Source of the DNA: Alphaproteobacteria bacterium
GTDB lineage: Bacteria; Pseudomonadota; Alphaproteobacteria; SHVP01
Length of the DNA: 42,230 nucleotides
Direction: 5' to 3'
NCBI GenBank assembly: GCA_029936875.1
Contig: JAPYRS010000006.1
Coordinates: forward strand, 1-42,230
The position numbers and the translations under genes are program-made. The notes under the pieces are model-generated. The model ran no database searches. It was not told the DNA's origin and saw only the letters and a program-made list of their open reading frames with translations. Positions 26,873-34,814 of this stretch are shown here, in pieces (positions within the stretch are counted from its first letter, which is position 1; each line of letters begins with the position of its first letter).

Positions 26873-27439
26873 ATGAACCAATCAAAAAGTCCCAATGAAT
26901 CAAGCCTTTCCGCGCCATCGGAGTGGGTAACGAATTTCGCTCCCCGGATCGAGGCAGGTGCACTCGTGCTCGATCTCGCCTGTGGGAGCGGCCGCCACAC
27001 CGCCTATTTCCGGTCACGCGGCCACCCGGTGACGGCAATCGACCGCGATATTTCGCGATTGGACGCGTTCAAAAATGAGTCCCGCTCAAATGACCCAGAG
27101 GTCAAAGCGATTGAAGCTGACCTCGAGACCGATGCCGGCCTGCCAAAGTTCCCGGATAAGTTTGGCGGCATCATTGTCACCAATTATCTGCATCGGCCTT
27201 TGTTCCCGGCAATCATTGAAGCGCTGGCACCAAACGGGGTGCTGATTTACGAGACGTTTGCAGTTGGCAATGAGGCTTACGGCAAACCGCGCAACTCTGA
27301 TCATCTTTTGCAGCCAAATGAATTGCTGAATTTATGCAGCAAATGTTTGTCGGTCGTCGCTTATAAGCACGGGTTTGTTGATCGCCCGCGCGAATCTGTT
27401 CTGCAACGAATCTGCGCGATCAATATTTCGACGGATTAG
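26873..27439 (+). CDS. Class I SAM-dependent methyltransferase
   Basis: The 188-residue protein has a Rossmann methyltransferase core: motif I ALVLDLACGSGRHTAYFRSR, acidic ITAIDRDISRLDAF, GIIVTNYLHRPLFPAI as motif IV region, and GVLIYETFAVGNEAYGKP, as in the TehB/SAM methyltransferase group. The substrate cannot be predicted. The gene stands alone on the plus strand between DUF1178 and the nitrilase, breaking up an otherwise conserved minus-strand cluster. The ATG at 26873 has no strong ribosome binding site. Confidence 0.82.
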   Translation: MNQSKSPNESSLSAPSEWVTNFAPRIEAGALVLDLACGSGRHTAYFRSRGHPVTAIDRDISRLDAFKNESRSNDPEVKAIEADLETDAGLPKFPDKFGGIIVTNYLHRPLFPAIIEALAPNGVLIYETFAVGNEAYGKPRNSDHLLQPNELLNLCSKCLSVVAYKHGFVDRPRESVLQRICAINISTD

Positions 27440-27468
27440 GCTGCGCCTTGTTGAGATTCGGGCGCAGG

Positions 27469-28326
27469 TTAGGCTGCGCCTTTAACATCGGTCACAAGCT
27501 TTGGCGGCACGGTAATTTCGCGGTCATGGTCGAGCGCGGGAATTTGGCTGCGCGCCTTACCAACTTCGGCTATATCGAGATCGGCGGTAATGATGCCGGG
27601 CGATTCGCCGCCGTCAGCAAGCACCTCACCCCACGGCGATACAACTAGAGAATGACCGTAGGTTTGCCGCTTGCCGGGATGGCTGCCGGTTTGTGCAGGC
27701 GCGATTACATAACATCCGGTCTCAATTGCTCGCGCGCGCAGCAGCACATGCCAGTGCGCCTCGCCGGTGACTTTGGTAAACGCCGACGGCACCGTCAGGA
27801 TGCGGGCGCCGCCGTGGGCAAGGGCGCGGTAGAGATGAGGAAAGCGGAGATCGTAACAAACCGTGACGCCGATCTGCCCGAATGGGGACTCGGCTAGCAC
27901 GGCCTCGCTGCCGGGCTCGAACCTTGCCGATTCGCGGTAGGTCTCGCCGTTTGGCAGCTCAACATCAAACATGTGAATTTTGTCGTAGCGGGCGACCACT
28001 TTTCCCGCCGCCGAAATCAAAAATGAACGGTTGGCGATCATGCCCGAATCAAGTGCGATGCCGAGCGAACCAACGAGAACCCACAAACCGCATTCACGGG
28101 CGACGTCGGAAAACGCCTTGAGCGCCGGATGATCATCTTCGGGCCGGGCCATCGCGAGGGTTTCCCGACCGCTCGCGCCCATCATCACAACATTTTCCGG
28201 AGTTGTGACAAATTCGGCGCCGGCCGCATGGGCCGCCCGAATACCAACCAGGGCCGCGTCAATGTTCGCCGCCATATCGTTTTGGGTGTTCGTCTGAATA
28301 CAGGCGACCCTAAAGGTCGAAGACAT
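27469..28326 (-). CDS. Carbon-nitrogen hydrolase, probable deaminated glutathione amidase (Nit1 type)
   Basis: The 285-residue nitrilase-superfamily enzyme has the complete Glu-Lys-Cys triad: E44 in TTPENVV, K116 in RYDKIHMFD and C157 in VTVCYDLRFPHLY. The sequence is closest to Nit1-type amidases, which repair deaminated glutathione made by transaminase side reactions. Its start overlaps the grxC stop by one base (coupled translation). The link to a glutaredoxin gene supports a glutathione-related role. Omega-amidase (Nit2) is the alternative. Confidence 0.9.
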   Translation of the reverse strand: MSSTFRVACIQTNTQNDMAANIDAALVGIRAAHAAGAEFVTTPENVVMMGASGRETLAMARPEDDHPALKAFSDVARECGLWVLVGSLGIALDSGMIANRSFLISAAGKVVARYDKIHMFDVELPNGETYRESARFEPGSEAVLAESPFGQIGVTVCYDLRFPHLYRALAHGGARILTVPSAFTKVTGEAHWHVLLRARAIETGCYVIAPAQTGSHPGKRQTYGHSLVVSPWGEVLADGGESPGIITADLDIAEVGKARSQIPALDHDREITVPPKLVTDVKGAA

Positions 28327-28586
28327 CAGGCTCCTGCGAGTAGTGGGTCCAGTTCCCCATTACGTTCCAGCTCGATTAATTCGTCGCATCCCCCAATGCC
28401 GTTGCCGTCGATGAATATCTGCGGAACCGTGTAACGGCCATCGGCAAGGTCCGTCATCTGCTGCCTTTTCTTGTTGGAAAAGGTGACGTCGATTTCGTCG
28501 TAGGCCACGCCTTTTTTCTTCAGCAGGCTGATTGCCCGCGCGCAAAACGGGCACATCATCGTGGTGTAGATTTGGACTGGAGGCAT
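28326..28586 (-). CDS. grxC: Glutaredoxin 3
   Basis: GrxC is a small dithiol glutaredoxin that reduces disulfides with glutathione. From the ATG at 28586 it has 86 residues (the track start at 28592 is a TTG two codons earlier). The active site is CPFC instead of the more common CPYC. Other contacts are the cis-proline TVPQIFIDG and the GGCDEL glutathione-binding loop. It overlaps the nitrilase gene by one base and lies 138 bases after comF. Confidence 0.95.
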   Translation of the reverse strand: MPPVQIYTTMMCPFCARAISLLKKKGVAYDEIDVTFSNKKRQQMTDLADGRYTVPQIFIDGNGIGGCDELIELERNGELDPLLAGA

Positions 28587-28724
28587 GGCCAAAGTTTCTC
28601 AAATTTGAACGTCACCAAATAATATAGTGCGCGCTTTGAGGATTTCCAAAGGCAGGCCCCGATCGCCGTCGCAACATTCGACAAATTTTGGTGATTTTCG
28701 GTGGCCGCAGCGCCTCAACGCGGC

Positions 28725-29432
28725 TTAATCCGCGCCTTTCGGCGATAGCACATGGGCAAAGGTCAGCACGCCGACTTCCGCCGCCCCTGCGGCCAATAGG
28801 GCACTGGAACAGGCCTCTGCGGTCGCCCCCGAGGTGAGAACATCGTCGATCAGGACGATCCGCTGGTCCTGAAGGGCTGGTGACCGGGTGGCCCCCACGG
28901 AGAAGGCGCCGGCGACGTTTCTACGTCTTTCGACACGGCCAAGGCCGCCTTGCGGCGCTGTCCGGCGAACACGAACCAAGGCATCGGGTATCACCGGTAT
29001 ATCGGCAACTTTGGAAATCGCGAGCGCCAGCATCGCCGCCTGATTGTATTGCCGCGCCCAGAGACGACGCCGGTGCAGTGGCACCGGAACCAGGCAATCG
29101 GCGCCGTTGAGAACCTCAGCACCGGCGCGTGCCATCCATTCGGCCAAGGGGTTTGCGCGTTCAGTGCGGTCGCTGTGTTTGAAGCCGAGAATTATGTCTC
29201 GCGCCCGGTCGTTGTAGCGCACCACCGCGCGCGCACTTGAATAAAGCGGACGCCCGCAAGCGCCGCAGACCGGGTCGGTGATAAACTCGAGCTCCGACCA
29301 GCAATCTGAACAAAGATGGGCGTGACGATCAATTGCGGCGCGGCAGGAAAGACATTGCGGCGGTAAAATCGAATCGATGATCGCCTCGCTGGTCCGCGTG
29401 AAAAGTCTTTGTGTTATTCCCAATTCACTCAT
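28725..29432 (-). CDS. ComF family amidophosphoribosyltransferase-like protein
   Basis: From the ATG at 29432 the protein has 235 residues. The N-terminal double zinc finger is CLSC...CSDC and CGACGRPL, followed by a phosphoribosyltransferase fold with the PRPP-binding motif IVLIDDVLTSGATAEA and VPVPLHRRRLWARQYNQA. ComF is needed for DNA uptake in naturally competent species, probably with PriA and DprA. In most proteobacteria its role is unproven. The track start at 29474 would overlap the upstream GNAT gene by 37 bases, so I use the internal ATG. Confidence 0.92.
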   Translation of the reverse strand: MSELGITQRLFTRTSEAIIDSILPPQCLSCRAAIDRHAHLCSDCWSELEFITDPVCGACGRPLYSSARAVVRYNDRARDIILGFKHSDRTERANPLAEWMARAGAEVLNGADCLVPVPLHRRRLWARQYNQAAMLALAISKVADIPVIPDALVRVRRTAPQGGLGRVERRRNVAGAFSVGATRSPALQDQRIVLIDDVLTSGATAEACSSALLAAGAAEVGVLTFAHVLSPKGAD

Positions 29433-29437
29433 CGCGA

Positions 29438-29977
29438 TTACGGCAAAACCCGTTCCATCCACAGCGTGTCCCAATAACGATCAAACTTCCGCCCGACTTC
29501 GGTCAGCGTGGCGAGATCGTGAAAGCGGAATTTCCGGTGAAGCGCAATCGAGGCATCATTCGGTAACGTGATGATGGCGTAGGCGCGGTGAAGGTCTTCA
29601 GTGGCGAGTGCCGCGAACAACGCCTCATAAAGATCGACGCCGAGGCCCCGGCCTTGAAATCCCGGGCGCAGATAGACCGTCGTTTCCACCGTGGTGTCAT
29701 AAGCCGGTTTCGGTCGAAACGGAGTTGAGCAGGCGTAACCAACGATTTCGGATTCACACGCCGCAACCAGCAGCCGGTGCCGGGCGCCATCTGAAAATCG
29801 CACAAACCAGGGCGCGCGAGCCTCGATCGTGAAAGGCGTGGTATCGAAGGTGCAGGGCGAGCTTTCAATAAAGTGGTTGTAAATATCGAGGACCGAAGCG
29901 TGATCGGCTGCGGTCGCCTCCCGAATAATGCAGTCGGCCGCGCCCGCCTGGGTGCCAGAATTCGGTTGCTCAGACAT
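29438..29977 (-). CDS. GNAT acetyltransferase, phosphinothricin acetyltransferase-like
   Basis: This 179-residue single-domain GNAT protein has IIREATAADHASVLDIYNHF at the start, TTVYLRPGFQGRGLGVDLYEAL as acetyl-CoA-binding motif A, and ITLPNDASIALHRKFRF near the end. These are the features of the phosphinothricin/methionine sulfoximine N-acetyltransferase group. The natural substrate is unknown and resistance should not be inferred. It lies immediately before comF (5-base gap) and is probably cotranscribed with it. Confidence 0.85.
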   Translation of the reverse strand: MSEQPNSGTQAGAADCIIREATAADHASVLDIYNHFIESSPCTFDTTPFTIEARAPWFVRFSDGARHRLLVAACESEIVGYACSTPFRPKPAYDTTVETTVYLRPGFQGRGLGVDLYEALFAALATEDLHRAYAIITLPNDASIALHRKFRFHDLATLTEVGRKFDRYWDTLWMERVLP

Positions 29978-30044
29978 CTGCGCACGATGCCTGAATGCAG
30001 CAGCGGAGGCGAGCCCGTTCGGCGTTGAACCCGTCGTGAGGCGT

Positions 30045-30806
30045 TTAGCCCGCCAATCTGAGTTCCTCGCCGGTTTCCAGCACCGTCTTTAACCCGCTCA
30101 ATATTATTGCCCAGCCGGAGCGAACGTGTTCGAAGGTGAGCGGTGCATTGGTGCATTCATGAATGACGGTCAGCTTGCAGATGTCGCCGTTCTCAACAAT
30201 TTCGAACGTGACACGGGTTGGGCCTTCCTTCAGCAGTTCTTCGTCGTATTCGACGTTCCAGTCGAGTACGAGTTTTTTGAATGGTACGGCCTCGACGACA
30301 ATTCCAGAGACGTTGAGTTTGCCGTCGGTCTCGAGATATTCAAATCGTGCGCCCTCGGAAAAAACTGAGTGGATCTCGGTGCCAAAAAAATAACGCCGTG
30401 TCATTTCCGGCGTGGTAATCCCCTGCCACAATTTTTCCGGCGTGGTCTGAATAAAGGTCTCGAATACATGTGTCGGTTTCGGCATTTGATTCTCCAGTTC
30501 ATTCTTCAGGTCGGCGAGCGGCGCGGCCCAGCGGGTCGCATATTTCGAAATCCAGCGATCGCGGATCGCAAGAATGGGAAACGGATTGAGGTAGTGGAGT
30601 TTTTCGCGGCCAACTTTACGGGCAACCACGAGGCTGGCGCGTTCCAGCACGCCGAGATGTTTCATGACGCCGAACCGCGTCATATCGAGGCGGACGGAAA
30701 GGGCGCTGAGGCTTTGCCCGTCCTGGTCAAACAGGCGGTCGAGCAGGACCCGCCGGGTGGGATCGCCGAGCGCTTTGAAGACAGATTCCATACCTGATGG
30801 TTCCAT
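30045..30806 (-). CDS. ArsR-type HTH regulator fused to an SRPBCC/AHSA1 domain
   Basis: The 253-residue protein joins an ArsR winged helix (about 5-95: VFKALGDPTRRVLLDRLFDQ, then MTRFGVMKHLGVLERASLV) to an SRPBCC (AHSA1) ligand-binding domain (about 110-245, with FIQTTPEKLWQGITTPEMTR). No metal-binding cysteine motif is present in the HTH part, so a metal sensor is unlikely. A hydrophobic ligand in the SRPBCC cavity is the likely signal. A 20-base palindrome 11 bases before the start points to self-regulation. An alternative start at residue 6 (30791) is equally possible. Confidence 0.9.
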   Translation of the reverse strand: MEPSGMESVFKALGDPTRRVLLDRLFDQDGQSLSALSVRLDMTRFGVMKHLGVLERASLVVARKVGREKLHYLNPFPILAIRDRWISKYATRWAAPLADLKNELENQMPKPTHVFETFIQTTPEKLWQGITTPEMTRRYFFGTEIHSVFSEGARFEYLETDGKLNVSGIVVEAVPFKKLVLDWNVEYDEELLKEGPTRVTFEIVENGDICKLTVIHECTNAPLTFEHVRSGWAIILSGLKTVLETGEELRLAG

Positions 30807-30816
30807 TCCTCATTTT

Positions 30817-30836
30817 AGGTGACTATTTAGTCACCT
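30817..30836. promoter_or_regulatory. Palindromic operator of the ArsR-SRPBCC gene
   Basis: AGGTGACTA-TT-TAGTCACCT has perfect 9-base arms. It lies 11 bases upstream of the regulator start codon, inside the expected promoter, and is the most exact operator-like palindrome in the window. Its form (AGGTnAC...GTnACCT) resembles sites known before genes of this ArsR-AHSA1 type. The divergent gene at 30952 is 115 bases away and could also be affected. Confidence 0.75.
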
Positions 30837-30951
30837 ATCAAAAATATAAGGAAATATTGGTGAAACCGCGGCTTTTGCGGCAGGACGGGGCGACAAATGT
30901 GGCCTTTGCTTATGCCAAAATACGCTTCGCCTGTGGCAAAGTGGCGCCGAT

Positions 30952-31863
30952 ATGAACGACACCGCAAACGGCCCAATTCAGATTTTTGACCGCGCGAGCG
31001 TCCGCCGCCACCGCGCGCGGGCGGACCTCAGCGGCGAACACGGCTTCCTGTTTCGGGAGCTGGCCGAAAGGCTGGCCGAACGCCTCGGCGAATTTGACCG
31101 CAACTTTGCCAACGCGGCCCTGTTCGGTGACCGGGCAGGACTTCTGCAAGTGGCGCTCGATTCAACCGGCGTGAAGACCTTACGCGGCGTCCACTCCCTG
31201 TTCACGGTGGCCGATGAAATTTCCGAAAGCGTCGCCGGTTATGATGACGACGCGCTCAATCTCGGTGTGGCGAAACTCGATCTGGTGATGTCGCACCTGA
31301 CCCTTCATTGGATCAACGATTTGCCGGGGGTGTTGTTGCAGATCAATAAGGCGTTGCGGCCGGACGGGCTATTTCTCTCCTCGATGTTCGGCGGTGAAAC
31401 GCTGACGGAGTTGCGTCAGGCGCTCTCCATCGCCGAAGAAGAAATTGAAGGCGGCGTCAGTCCGCGCGTTTCGCCGTTTATCGATATTCGGGATGCCGGT
31501 GCGCTGTTGCAGCGGGCGGGCTTTGCTTTGCCGCTCGCCGATATCGACACCATCGTTGTCACCTACGAAGATATTTTTTCGCTGATGCAGGACCTTCGCG
31601 GCATGGGCGAAACCAACGCCGTCCATCAGCGCCGAAAAACTTTTGTACGACAGGAAACCTTGATGCGGGCCGGCGAAATATACGCCCAAGAATTTTCTGA
31701 TTCGGACGGGCGCTTGCGCGCGACCTTTCAAACCGTTTTTCTCACCGGATGGGCACCAGACGAATCGCAACCCAAACCGCTTCGCCCTGGCAGCGCGAAA
31801 GCGCGCCTTGCCGACGCCCTTGGCACCGAAGAAATTCCGACCGGCGAAAAGCCGGGGCACTAA
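30952..31863 (+). CDS. NDUFAF5/BioC-like methyltransferase-fold protein with altered SAM motif I
   Basis: The 303-residue protein follows the alphaproteobacterial NDUFAF5-like pattern throughout: FDRASVRRHRARA near residue 12, LDLVMSHLTLHWINDLPGVL (about 105), GLFLSSMFGGETLTELRQAL, GGVSPRVSPFIDIRDAGALL, DLRGMGETNAV and PLRPGSAKARLADALGT. In mitochondria NDUFAF5 hydroxylates an arginine of complex I. Where relatives carry the SAM loop (LDLGxxxG), this protein reads NAALFGDRAGLLQVAL, without the aspartate-glycine pattern. SAM binding is therefore uncertain. The gene is divergent from the ArsR regulator. No strong ribosome binding site is seen. Confidence 0.8.
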   Translation: MNDTANGPIQIFDRASVRRHRARADLSGEHGFLFRELAERLAERLGEFDRNFANAALFGDRAGLLQVALDSTGVKTLRGVHSLFTVADEISESVAGYDDDALNLGVAKLDLVMSHLTLHWINDLPGVLLQINKALRPDGLFLSSMFGGETLTELRQALSIAEEEIEGGVSPRVSPFIDIRDAGALLQRAGFALPLADIDTIVVTYEDIFSLMQDLRGMGETNAVHQRRKTFVRQETLMRAGEIYAQEFSDSDGRLRATFQTVFLTGWAPDESQPKPLRPGSAKARLADALGTEEIPTGEKPGH

Positions 31864-31892
31864 GTTTGGTGCGAGGCCCGGAACGAAACGGA

Positions 31893-32834
31893 TCAGACGA
31901 AATCCCGCAACAGCGCGACCAAAGACACGTCAGCAGGCGGCATCGCGAGGTCGCGCATGTCGATCGGTCGCATCCATTTGAGCGCCTGGCGGTCCCGCGG
32001 CGTCATCAACCCCTCCCATACCCGGCAGACGTATAAATACATCAGCAGGTGAAAGTCATCGTAGGCATGGCTCGCAAACGTAAACGGCGCGAGGCAGCTT
32101 TCGGTGACGTCGATGTCGAGCTCTTCTTTTAGCTCGCGGATCAACGCCGTCTCAGGCGTTTCGCCGGGCTCGATTTTGCCGCCGGGAAATTCCCAGAGGC
32201 CCGCCATCGATTTTTCCTCAGGCCGTTGTGCGACCAGAACCCGCCCTTCGACATCGACCAGCGCGACCGCGGAGACAAACACCTGCGGCAATATTTGGCT
32301 CGACAACCATTCGGCGCGGGTGAGGCAAAAGGACAAGGTCGGCAAGTTGGTATTGCGGGCAACCAAATGGGAAAGCACTTCGCCAGTGATCCGGAACCCG
32401 GCCTTTGCCAGTACGCGCTGTGACGGCGGATTATCAATCGCAACTTCCGCCCATAACATTGGGATGCGGAGCGTACTGAACGCATAATCAACAACGGCGA
32501 CAACGGCCTCGCTGATCAATCCCTGACCCCAATAGGGTTTGCCGAGCCAATAGCCGACTTCCGCGCCTTCTAAGCCGGGGACGGAATCGTCAGCTTCATG
32601 AAGCCCAATGCCGCCAATGAAAGCGCCGTCGGATTTCCGTTCCATTGCGAAAATGTGGCCCGGATCTTTTTGCGCGCGGGCAATAAACTCAGCCGCGTCC
32701 TGTTCACTGTAGGGATAGGGGACGCGCGCCAAGTATCGAACTGTGTCGGTGTCGTTGAAAAGCGCAACCATCGCGCCCGCGTCTTCGTCTTTGAAGGCGC
32801 GCATTCGAATCCGGTCGCACTCGGGGCCGGTCAT
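31893..32834 (-). CDS. Fused GNAT acetyltransferase and MutT-type NUDIX hydrolase
   Basis: The 313-residue ORF has two complete domains. Residues about 1-178 are a RimJ/RimL-type GNAT (RMRAFKDEDAGAMVALFN, then EVGYWLGKPYWGQGLISEAV). Residues about 183-313 are a MutT-type NUDIX hydrolase with an intact box (GGKIEPGETPETALIRELKE, then ELDI) and the usual VLVAQRPEEKSMAGLWEFPG lead-in. MutT enzymes remove oxidised nucleotides such as 8-oxo-dGTP. In related genomes I would expect two adjacent genes; here only about four residues separate the domains. The start overlaps the next GNAT gene by four bases (ATGA). Confidence 0.88.
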   Translation of the reverse strand: MTGPECDRIRMRAFKDEDAGAMVALFNDTDTVRYLARVPYPYSEQDAAEFIARAQKDPGHIFAMERKSDGAFIGGIGLHEADDSVPGLEGAEVGYWLGKPYWGQGLISEAVVAVVDYAFSTLRIPMLWAEVAIDNPPSQRVLAKAGFRITGEVLSHLVARNTNLPTLSFCLTRAEWLSSQILPQVFVSAVALVDVEGRVLVAQRPEEKSMAGLWEFPGGKIEPGETPETALIRELKEELDIDVTESCLAPFTFASHAYDDFHLLMYLYVCRVWEGLMTPRDRQALKWMRPIDMRDLAMPPADVSLVALLRDFV

Positions 32835-33508
32835 GATATTGGGTTGGGCGCGTCCAACGGTGTCCGGATTTGTTCCAGCGCATCAGGCGCCTGCCAGCGA
32901 TAGGCGGTAACCGCGAGCGGATGGCCAAAACCGGCAACGGTGCCTTCGGCCTCAAAGCCGCATTTCAGCAACGTCCGCACAGACGCCGCGTTGTCACCGA
33001 GGACTTCGGCCGCGACCGAGCGCACGCCGTGCACGCGGACGACATAATCGAGCACCGCAATTGCCGCCTCTGTCGCATAACCGCTGCCCCAATAATCCCG
33101 ACCAATCCAGAAGCCGAGTTCACAGCCGAGCGCACCGGGGCCGATTTCAATACCGCCAGCGAGAAGCCCGGTCGCCCGGTCTTCAATTGCAAAGCGGACG
33201 CCGGTTCGGGGTCCACGTTTCAGGTTGGGGCGGGCGGAAATCCACGTCTCGGCGTGTTCCAGCGTGTAGGGAAAGGCATCCGGTGAAAGCGGCCGTACAA
33301 CTTCCGAATCGCCAAGCAGACGTGCGAGCGCCAGCTTATCGGCCCCGCTGAAGGGGCGAAGGTTGAGGCGTGCCGTCAATATCGACGGTGCCTCATCAGG
33401 GGCAACTGGCGTGCCGCAGGATGCCGGATTGATATCCGGTCCATGGTCAAGCGCTGGCGCGAATTGGGGCGCAGCTGTGCGCACGGCGTTAGGTTCGGTA
33501 ATCGGCAT
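32831..33508 (-). CDS. GNAT acetyltransferase, RimJ/RimL type
   Basis: This is a second GNAT protein: ILTARLNLRPFSGADKLALA, then CELGFWIGRDYWGSGYATEA as the acetyl-CoA motif, and SVRTLLKCGFEAEGTV. The track ORF begins at 33598, inside argJ. I take the methionine at 33508 (225 residues), which still overlaps argJ by 20 bases and leaves an N-terminal extension of about 40 non-conserved residues. An even later start is possible. It is coupled to argJ upstream and to the GNAT-MutT gene downstream. The substrate is unknown; ribosomal protein or small-molecule acetylation are options. Confidence 0.83.
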   Translation of the reverse strand: MPITEPNAVRTAAPQFAPALDHGPDINPASCGTPVAPDEAPSILTARLNLRPFSGADKLALARLLGDSEVVRPLSPDAFPYTLEHAETWISARPNLKRGPRTGVRFAIEDRATGLLAGGIEIGPGALGCELGFWIGRDYWGSGYATEAAIAVLDYVVRVHGVRSVAAEVLGDNAASVRTLLKCGFEAEGTVAGFGHPLAVTAYRWQAPDALEQIRTPLDAPNPIS

Positions 33509-34754
33509 TGATTCTGATGTATTCGGCAGTGAGGTCGCAGGTCCAGACGGTGAAACGACTCCGTCCGACTCCGACATCAATGGTAATTTCGATCTCATTC
33601 CGCTTCATATGCTCCGCAGCATCGGCTTCGACATAACCCGGCGCAACCACACCTTGTTCCGCAACCACCACCGAACCGAACTTGATCGAAAGTTTGTCAC
33701 GATCCGCACGCTCACCCGCCTTGCCGACGGCCATGACGATGCGGCCCCAATTCGGGTCTTCACCAGCGATCGCCGTTTTCACCAAAGGCGATTCAGCGAC
33801 CGACAATGCGATCCGGCGGGCCGCCTTTTTTGAAGCCGCACCGGTGACCGTGACAGCCACGAACTTCGATGCGCCCTCGCCGTCCCGCACAATCTGATGG
33901 GCAAGGTCTGTCATCACCGTACCAAGCGCCTTCTTAAAACCTCGTAAACGGGAATCAGATGCATTCTCAATGGGGCCATGCTCAATGGGGCCATGTTTCG
34001 CACCCCCGCTTAATTCGGTCGCACCGGTGGCGAACAAAAGCACGGTGTCGGAGGTCGAGGTGTCGCTATCGACGGTGATCGCATTAAACGACGTTTGATT
34101 GGCGCGAACGAGGCAGGCCTGAAGTATTGGCGCCGGAAGGGTTGCGTCCGTGAACAGAAATCCGAGCATCGTCGCCATGTCCGGCGCGATCATGCCGCTG
34201 CCCTTGGCAATTCCATTGAGGACATAGGGCTTCCCGTCCAACTGAAACGTGGTGCCAGCACCTTTTGCATAGGTGTCGGTTGTGCGAATGGCCTCCGCGG
34301 CGGCCTGCCAATTCCCCGGCGAAAGCGTGGCCTTGAGGTCCGGTACGACGTCGATCAGACGGTCGACCGGCATTTCTTCGCCGATCACGCCGGTGGAGGC
34401 GACATAGATTTCGTCGGCCCGGCACCCAATCGCCTGACCAACGGCAGCAGTCGCTGTCGCGACCGCGCGAACGCCGGCATAACCGGTGAAGGCATTGGCA
34501 TTGCCGGAATTCACGATCAGCGCGCGCGCAACGCCATTTGGCAATATTGCCCGGCACCAATCGACCGGGGCGGCAGCAGTCTGCGATTTTGTCAGAACAC
34601 CGGCGACCGTTGTGCCGGCATCCAATTCGACCAGCATCACGTCCGTCCGGCGATAGCGGATGTTGGCCTCGGCCGCCGCCAGGCGCACGCCCGCGACCGG
34701 TCTTAGATCCGGGAAATTCGCGGGCGCAAGCGGCGAGCGGGTGAGTTCCGTCAT
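33489..34754 (-). CDS. argJ: Bifunctional ornithine acetyltransferase / N-acetylglutamate synthase
   Basis: ArgJ recycles the acetyl group from N-acetylornithine to glutamate and, in bifunctional forms, also makes N-acetylglutamate from acetyl-CoA. The 421-residue precursor contains the self-cleavage site KGSGMIAPDMATMLGF; the threonine in ATML becomes the N-terminal nucleophile of the beta chain. Other conserved parts are LIVNSGNANAFTGYAG and IAGEDPNWGRIVMAVG. A 15-base tandem duplication adds an HGPIE repeat in the beta chain (33966-33995). The gene follows the parvulin gene after 60 bases and leads into the two GNAT genes. Confidence 0.96.
   Translation of the reverse strand: MTELTRSPLAPANFPDLRPVAGVRLAAAEANIRYRRTDVMLVELDAGTTVAGVLTKSQTAAAPVDWCRAILPNGVARALIVNSGNANAFTGYAGVRAVATATAAVGQAIGCRADEIYVASTGVIGEEMPVDRLIDVVPDLKATLSPGNWQAAAEAIRTTDTYAKGAGTTFQLDGKPYVLNGIAKGSGMIAPDMATMLGFLFTDATLPAPILQACLVRANQTSFNAITVDSDTSTSDTVLLFATGATELSGGAKHGPIEHGPIENASDSRLRGFKKALGTVMTDLAHQIVRDGEGASKFVAVTVTGAASKKAARRIALSVAESPLVKTAIAGEDPNWGRIVMAVGKAGERADRDKLSIKFGSVVVAEQGVVAPGYVEADAAEHMKRNEIEITIDVGVGRSRFTVWTCDLTAEYIRINADYRT
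33966..33995. repeat. 15-base tandem duplication inside argJ
   Basis: CTCAATGGGGCCATG occurs twice, head to tail and exact. It is in frame and doubles the five residues HGPIE in a loop between the TELSGG segment and the ASDSRLRGFKKALG helix. It probably arose by slippage and should be tolerated because it is outside conserved motifs. Confidence 0.85.
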
Positions 34755-34814
34755 TTCAGTTTGATCGCATCAAAATGAGGACTTCAAAATGATTGGCGAT
34801 GTCCTGGAAAATTC

